Assembly: GCF_019578655.1 (NCBI RefSeq) | Contig: NC_063257.1 | Location: 31,655,159-31,719,158, forward strand | From: Ricinus communis | Taxonomy: Eukaryota > Streptophyta > Magnoliopsida > Malpighiales > Euphorbiaceae | Length of the DNA stretch: 64,000 bases | Direction of reading: 5' to 3' | Shown: piece by piece, positions 59,104 through 64,000 of the stretch | Position numbering within the stretch: the stretch's first letter is position 1 | Layout of the letters: every line of letters starts with the position of its first letter | Position numbers and translations under genes: made by a program | Notes under the pieces: generated by a model | The model's input: the letters and a program-made list of their open reading frames with translations, nothing else | Told to the model about the DNA's origin: nothing | Databases searched by the model: none

Positions 59104-59389
59104 AGTTCACTCTGAGCAATTGCACACATGTAAGTTACTTCCTCTTGTGTGTTTTCACGTCTCCTTTTCCTAAAAAGTTAGTAATATATTATGCAAATAA
59201 TCATACAGGTTTAGAGAGACCAGTTTGAGTACATCTATTGATTGGTTGGTGCTGCAAGGAGGCAGTTCTTTATCCTTGGTGAGGACTGACGAGTAAGAAA
59301 ATAATTTATGCAATGTAAAATGTATACATGTATGAAATGCACTAACTAATCTCCTTTCTCATCAAAGGGACCACGAGGGCTTGTAGAGG

Positions 59390-59586
59390 CAAGTGACGAC
59401 TGACAACATCATATTATGGGTTTCTCCATTATGCTGTCAACTTTTGGTGCCTAAGGAATGTCTTTAGATTTAATGGGCAAGAGTTATGCCCCACGATTGC
59501 TATTCTTGGCATTCTCATGGATTTTACTCATCCCATTGCCTTGCCAAAACTCAATGAGCTTTTTCCTGGCAAATTGGTGGAACTGT
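59390..59586 (+). pseudogene. Protein fragment of the retroelement/MULE-associated type (DUF7745-like)
   Basis: One frame reads LRNVFRFNGQELCPTIA, LGILMDFTHPIALPKLNELF and PGKLVE. The FRFxxxELxPTI layout resembles a family of plant transposon-associated proteins (DUF7745-like) known from many genomes. It lies on the same strand as the mobile-domain gene. It is cut at 59586 by an A-family LTR. Confidence 0.4.
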
Positions 59587-60167
59587 TGTAACACCCCCAT
59601 TACATGCTAACCAATAGACATTAGCCAGAAAACATACAAGCGTCGTAGACTATATACTACATGTAGATAGGTCAATATGCAGATTGTTAAGAATCAAGAC
59701 ACAAGGTTATTAACATATAAACATATGATTATACTTAAACATCATTTAACAAGTATTCAAAACATCTTCTTATGCCTTACAAGGCACACTTCTATATACA
59801 TCACATAATCGCATACAAAATGCATCGGAGGAGACTCCACAAACCGGCCCAACTCGATGAATCGCTAAAAGCTAGACTTGGATACAACCAACGGATGCAC
59901 TACTATTTACAAACCTGAAAAGAAAAATTTTGGAGAGGGTGAGCCTCCATTTCGGTGAAATAAATAATCAACATAATCTATATCACATACACTTAATACA
60001 ATTTCCACCCAATCACATAACTTACCATGATTCATAGTTTAGGTATAAATTCATACCATTCTACTCAATTCAGTACAACCATCATAGAAGAAATACAATT
60101 CAACAATAATGGTTAGTTCTCACAGCTTGTGGATCCCCTTTAATGTGCTGCTCCACCTCATCCTCAC
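59587..60167 (-). repeat. End of a third A-family LTR, cut by element G2
   Basis: Starts TGTAACACCCCC at 59587 and follows the A 5' LTR from 6781 (or 6673) for about 580 bases with few changes. On the minus strand this is the 3' end of an LTR. The rest of this element presumably lies beyond G2, outside the window. Confidence 0.9.
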
Positions 60168-61647
60168 TGATAAGCATAGTTTTACACATATTTGCTTGCA
60201 TATTATTGCGTATGTTCTTAGCAATTATTGTGCTTTTATTCCCAGATCACCCGGGTTTAGTGTTCTTTTGCATTTCAGGAACATTTATAGGACCATCATC
60301 ATTGTTTAAGCAATTATAGATCAATATGTGCGGAAACGGACGAGAATTCATCAAGATCGGACAAGAGCCCGCATACATCGAGCACGGCCTGGACTCGGCC
60401 GTGCTCAACCATTGGCTTTGATTCTTGAAATTAGCACTTTGGGCACGGTTTCCGTAGCCACCACGGCCTTCAGCACTGCCCGTGGTGGCCAACACGGGGA
60501 GAAACACGGCCCGTGGTGGACAACACGGGGAGAAACACGACCGTGGTGAAACCCTACTTGGTGAGATCCACGACGGCCGGACTTGGTAGTCTTGGACACG
60601 GCCGTCTTGAGTTAAATATATAAGAAAAATGAGTTTTTCTTAAGAAAAGGGGAAGGAGAAAGAGTGACATTGAGCCCCAGTGGCTGGTTCGGTTTGCACA
60701 ATCTTGAGTCGAGAGAGTTGCGGTGAGTAAGAATCCGGAATCGTAAGATTCCGAGTGCAAAACAAGATGGTGGAGTAATTCAAGAGGCGTTTGGGAGATT
60801 AATCAAAGTGTAGATCCGGATTTGGAGTCATTCATCCAATTCGAGAGAAAAGGGTGTACATGTTTTATTTTCATTATTCTTTCATTGTAATTGATTTCCT
60901 AGATTGTTTTAAACATGAACATGTTTAGCTAAATTGATTAAATCCATTGGGATTTCTTTGCTATGTTGGTTTGATATTATATTGTTGGATTGTTTGAGTT
61001 GGTTTTGTATTCTTCTTGTTTTCAGTGTTAATAAGATTATGCATTATTCATGAGACGTTGTGAATTATGATGTTTAGATTGCTTTATGAGATTGAGAAAT
61101 CCGTTTGGCAATTGGAACTTTGAATAACAAGAACTGGTTAATAATCGCTTAGAGATAAGGATAATTAACTAGCCGGATTAAGAATTAACAAAGCTTAATA
61201 GAGGCGGATTAAAGCTTAATGCTAATTTAAGAATCAATTGTTAGGAAGAGATTCCTACTTTAGGTTATTAGGTTTAGGAATTCGGTTATCTCGAGAGAGA
61301 AACCGAATTCGGTTAAGAATTCGTCCACGGGTAGCATAATTAGACTCACTGATCCTTTATCTTTTGTTCGGATGCCAACTAGTTTAGATTCCCTTTGGGT
61401 TTGTCTTCTTGTCTTGATTATTTCACTTATCAATTACTCCTGCATCTCCCTTAGAACTTAGCTCGTAGTTAATAGTTAGTTTAGAATTTATTCATCATCC
61501 ATTTTAGGTTAATATAACAAAGAACAAAGAAGTAACTTTGGGCTTTCGCTTTCCTGAGGAATACGACCTTGATACTCGCCATTAGTGCTAGACTGCATCG
61601 ATAGGTACACTGCCTTAGATTGTAGCTAACACGAGTAGCACCCATCA
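60168..61647 (+). repeat. Element G2 5' LTR
   Basis: 1480 bp, TGATAAGCATAG to AGCACCCATCA. Matches the G1 LTRs in reverse complement. CACGGCC/GGCCGTG words lie at 60375-60610. Confidence 0.92.
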
Positions 61648-61652
61648 AGTTT

Positions 61653-61670
61653 TGGCGCTGCTACGGGAAT
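61653..61670 (+). promoter_or_regulatory. Element G2 primer-binding site
   Basis: TGGCGCTGCTACGGGAAT begins five bases after the LTR; a version of the same Asp-tRNA-type site seen in G1. Confidence 0.75.
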
Positions 61671-61835
61671 TGTTTTAAAACTAGAGTGAAATTTGCTATT
61701 TGTTAATTTAGCCATTTTTTTTCTTTCTTATTATTTTATGATTTTTATTTTTATTTGTTTATTTATTTTATTTTATTTGTACATATTTATTTAGCTTAAG
61801 TTTATGATTCAGATAGTGAATGATAAGGAGGTTCA

Positions 61836-63000
61836 ATGCTAAACTCAAAATCTTTGTATGACGCATTGGAAAATGAGAATAGGAACCAAGAAAGTGCTAA
61901 AAATTGGGATGCCCGTGCATCTTTAGATGCTCGAGTGGAATCGTTTATGGGCTACCGATCAACTCTCTTCTCCTATCCTTTCATCTCAAGTCTTTTATGA
62001 ATTTTGTTGTGGTTTACATTTGAGTAATGATTGTCCATTGTGCAACTGATTTTACTCCTTATTCTTATAAATGTGAACAGTGAATTATACGGGCAATTGG
62101 CCAAGTGACTCGTATGGAAGCACCTATAATCAAGAGTGGAGTACTCATTCACCCTATGGATGGAGCTTAGATGGCCCGAACCACCGAATCTCAAAGAACT
62201 ACATCAAGAAATACTCTTGCACCTTCAACTCAAGATGAAGAGTTAGTGTCGGAGAGCCGATGATGAGGTTCATTACAAGTCTTGATGATAGATTCCAACA
62301 AACAGAGAGGATACTTGAAGATCAACAAGCCTCGATTAATAACATAGAGCATCAAGTAGGCTTAATCTTCAAGTTACTAGTCAAGAGCAATTGAGAACTC
62401 TATCAAACGCCATCAATCCGAGGAACATTTTAGCGCCGTCACTTTGCGTTCGGTGAGAATTTTCCGGTTTATCTATTATGTTTGACGATGATGCTTATGT
62501 GCGGACGATTTCTTGAACATGGAGATGGAACCGGAAAGGAAGAGGCAAACATAATCCCTCTGAAAGACTACCAACTGGAATGTACAGTTGATGATGCTAA
62601 GTTGCAGTTAGAGGAATTTTTGGTGGATTTTCCACAAGTCCGTTCGATGATGGAAGATGAGCATGAGTTATCCAATGAAGAAGTCTTGGAGGAGCTCGAG
62701 TTTCTTCTAGCAAGTGAACCAAGACAAGGACTAGAGGAAACCATTGACGTTCCTGAAGAAATTGCCCAACCGTCAATCCTTCCAATTGGTGAAACTTCAG
62801 CTTTCAAATTGGAAGAGCCCCTAGAGCATCATGACTACATGCAATTATACGAGGAGCGAGTCTTGCCCATCATACTGGCAGCTTGCTTGATAGTCGGGAA
62901 GAGGAAGTTGACGATTATCCCTCTAAGCGGATATTTGAAGCCATTTACTTGGAAGAATGATGGATGGTCGCCAATCCCTACCGTTTGCTTTTCACCATGA
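61836..63000 (+). pseudogene. Element G2 truncated gag-like protein
   Basis: Starts MLNSKSLYDALENENRNQES. Middle pieces (SYNQ-type block near 62130, IEHQVGLIFKLL near 62350) are frameshifted. The frame 62482-63000 is open for 172 codons: LEEFLVDFPQVRSMMEDEHE, EVLEELEFLLASEPRQGLEE, EEPLEHHDYMQLYEERVLPI and SGYLKPFTWKNDGW before a stop. The acidic linker joins directly to an integrase-tail-like end, so all enzymes are missing. Conservation of the acidic part in both G copies is notable; the protein has no recognised activity. Confidence 0.72.
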
Positions 63001-64000
63001 GTCTAGCTAAAAAGACTCATCACATCAAAAAGAAGCGCTTTTGGGAGGCACCCCAATTTTTATCTTTAATTTCTATTTTTTTTTTTTAACCTTTTTGTTT
63101 TGAAACATTTTATTAGTTTTAGTTTTCATATTTTCAGTTTTAATTTTATTTCTTTATTTTATTATTTTCGGATTCTACCAGGAGGCAACCGAATTTCCAC
63201 AACATCGGCCTCGATGGATGATCGTATGCCCCTAGATCTTTTTATTTTCCTGTATTTATTTACTTTATTTTCATACATGTCATGCACTTGGATTGTATTG
63301 CTTTTGTTCTCTTAGTTGAGCATTCCATGCGGGGTATCCATAACATTTTACACCGAGGATGTGTTCTTTAAGTGTGGGGTGCTTATGGGTAAACCCTAAT
63401 CTCTCATATGGATTTTTAATTGCTATGGCTAGGTGTTGTGTATTTTTAGGAGATGTTAGGACATTGTGTTTTTATGCACTTGAGTATGCTAATTTTGAGC
63501 TGATTGATGACTTGATTTATAGAATTGTAGTTACTTTTCTTTGTTGTTCATTGTCCTTGGAAAACAATTTATGGTGTTTTACACATCAACCTAGGGTTAA
63601 ACCGGTGTTATTTAATTGTTTTTCGAATTGTCGAATTTTAACTTAGAACGTTGATAATATCATATGCATGTGTTTCTTAAATAATGATTCAATTAATGAT
63701 GTTTCGAACCAACTGCACCTAATACCACACCTGAAAGTGAGATTTTGAGCCAGTTGAGCATTCATTATGCTTATGCTCTTTATATTTCTTGTTTGAGTGT
63801 GCATTGTACTTAACTTTGCTCCTAGAACTTGCTTTGTAATGCATGTTGAAGTTACATGAATATTGTGAATACCATGAGATGATTTGGGCGATTTAGGATT
63901 CCCCACATTTGACCAAAAGCCTACCACCTTATGTTTCCATTAGTTAGCCAATTTTTGAGCCTAACCTTTTCTTCATAATCTACACCTATACACTTCAATT
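63001..64000 (+). other. Element G2 3' untranslated region
   Basis: Begins with TTTTGGGAGGCACCCCAATT (63039-63058), then AT-rich sequence with an AAGTGTGGGGTGCTTATGG block at 63369-63387. Collinear with G1 56230-54970 in reverse complement. I see no gene; the frames 63100-63315 and 63359-63646 are shadows with equivalents in G1. Confidence 0.65.

Larger units (their letters stand above)
51690..59389 (+). pseudogene. Decayed plant-mobile-domain gene with introns, split by element G1
   Basis: The first exon reads REVDQIARAFLVYLFGTTLF, FHYLAPLWDLDQVS and, after a frame change, SMALAYLY: the PMD (aminotransferase-like) signature of MULE- and gypsy-associated plant proteins. Later pieces include LEWAQVHVHHMWI (52100-52160) and ADLAGEELAECLAGYDEPKD (about 52490-52550). 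Introns with GT..AG ends are visible (about 51943-51991, 52176-52290, 52641-52720). After G1 the reading resumes at 59104 with more exon-like pieces (to about 59300). Several stops show decay. It lies antisense to D3, in the place where Tat elements carry an extra antisense ORF, or it is an unrelated transposon gene. Confidence 0.6.
60168..64000 (+). mobile_element. Element G2: second gag-only Athila derivative, truncated by the window end
   Basis: Same layout as G1 in the opposite orientation: 5' LTR, primer-binding site, truncated gag-like region and AT-rich 3' region. By comparison with G1 (internal region 3221 bp) the 3' LTR should begin about 870 bp beyond the window. It is inserted in the A-family LTR. 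Confidence 0.9.

Overview
This window looks like nuclear DNA of a flowering plant, probably a eudicot, although the species cannot be named from it. It is AT-rich and built almost wholly of nested LTR retrotransposons of the Ty3/gypsy type, with one Mutator-like DNA transposon and two decayed pieces of plastid DNA (atpI; ycf2/ycf15). I see no bacterial genes, CRISPR array, rRNA or tRNA gene. Nearly every open reading frame is a broken piece of gag-pol or an accidental frame inside an LTR. The only likely host coding sequence is two short exons (21695-21751 and 31424-31465).

Layout, left to right. (1) 1-9089: element A, a chromovirus (Tekay/Del-like) on the minus strand, with broken gag-pol; its 3' LTR runs off the left edge. 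It sits inside the 5' LTR of (2) element C, an old Athila-like element on the plus strand (9090-20961). C carries a solo-LTR-like insertion in pol (about 13780-14645) and a truncated element D1 in its 3' part (17118-19760). (3) 20962-21504 is an LTR remnant, followed by host exon 1. (4) 21768-31220: element B, a second copy of the A family on the plus strand, with a perfect TTTCT target duplication. It sits in an intron between host exons 1 and 2. (5) 31839-37750: element F, a Mutator-like element with long inverted ends and a 9-bp target duplication TTTTCAAAA; a solo LTR (D2) is inserted in its left arm. (6) 37921-38460: plastid atpI fragment. (7) 38790-47803: a small inverted-repeat element (H) split by element E (39112-47599, minus), an Athila-like element that has lost RT, RNase H and most of integrase. 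E holds the ycf2/ycf15 plastid fragment in its 3' region. (8) 48278-50775: the 3' LTR and 3' untranslated repeats of D3 (minus), followed by a decayed intron-containing plant-mobile-domain gene on the opposite strand (about 51690-59586). (9) 52950-59103: G1, a gag-only element on the minus strand inserted in that gene with target duplication AGTTC. (10) 59587-60167: end of an A-family LTR, interrupted by (11) G2 (60168 to beyond the window), a second gag-only copy on the plus strand.

The parts do not form a pathway; the biology is insertion history. Autonomous-type families (A/B and C) sit beside non-autonomous Athila derivatives (E, G1, G2) that keep LTRs, a primer-binding site and gag-like sequence but no polymerase, so any movement would have depended on enzymes supplied by other elements. 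All polymerase genes seen here are broken by stops or frameshifts. Names of lineages rest on motif recognition by eye, without database searches; boundaries marked by target duplications and LTR ends are read directly from the sequence.
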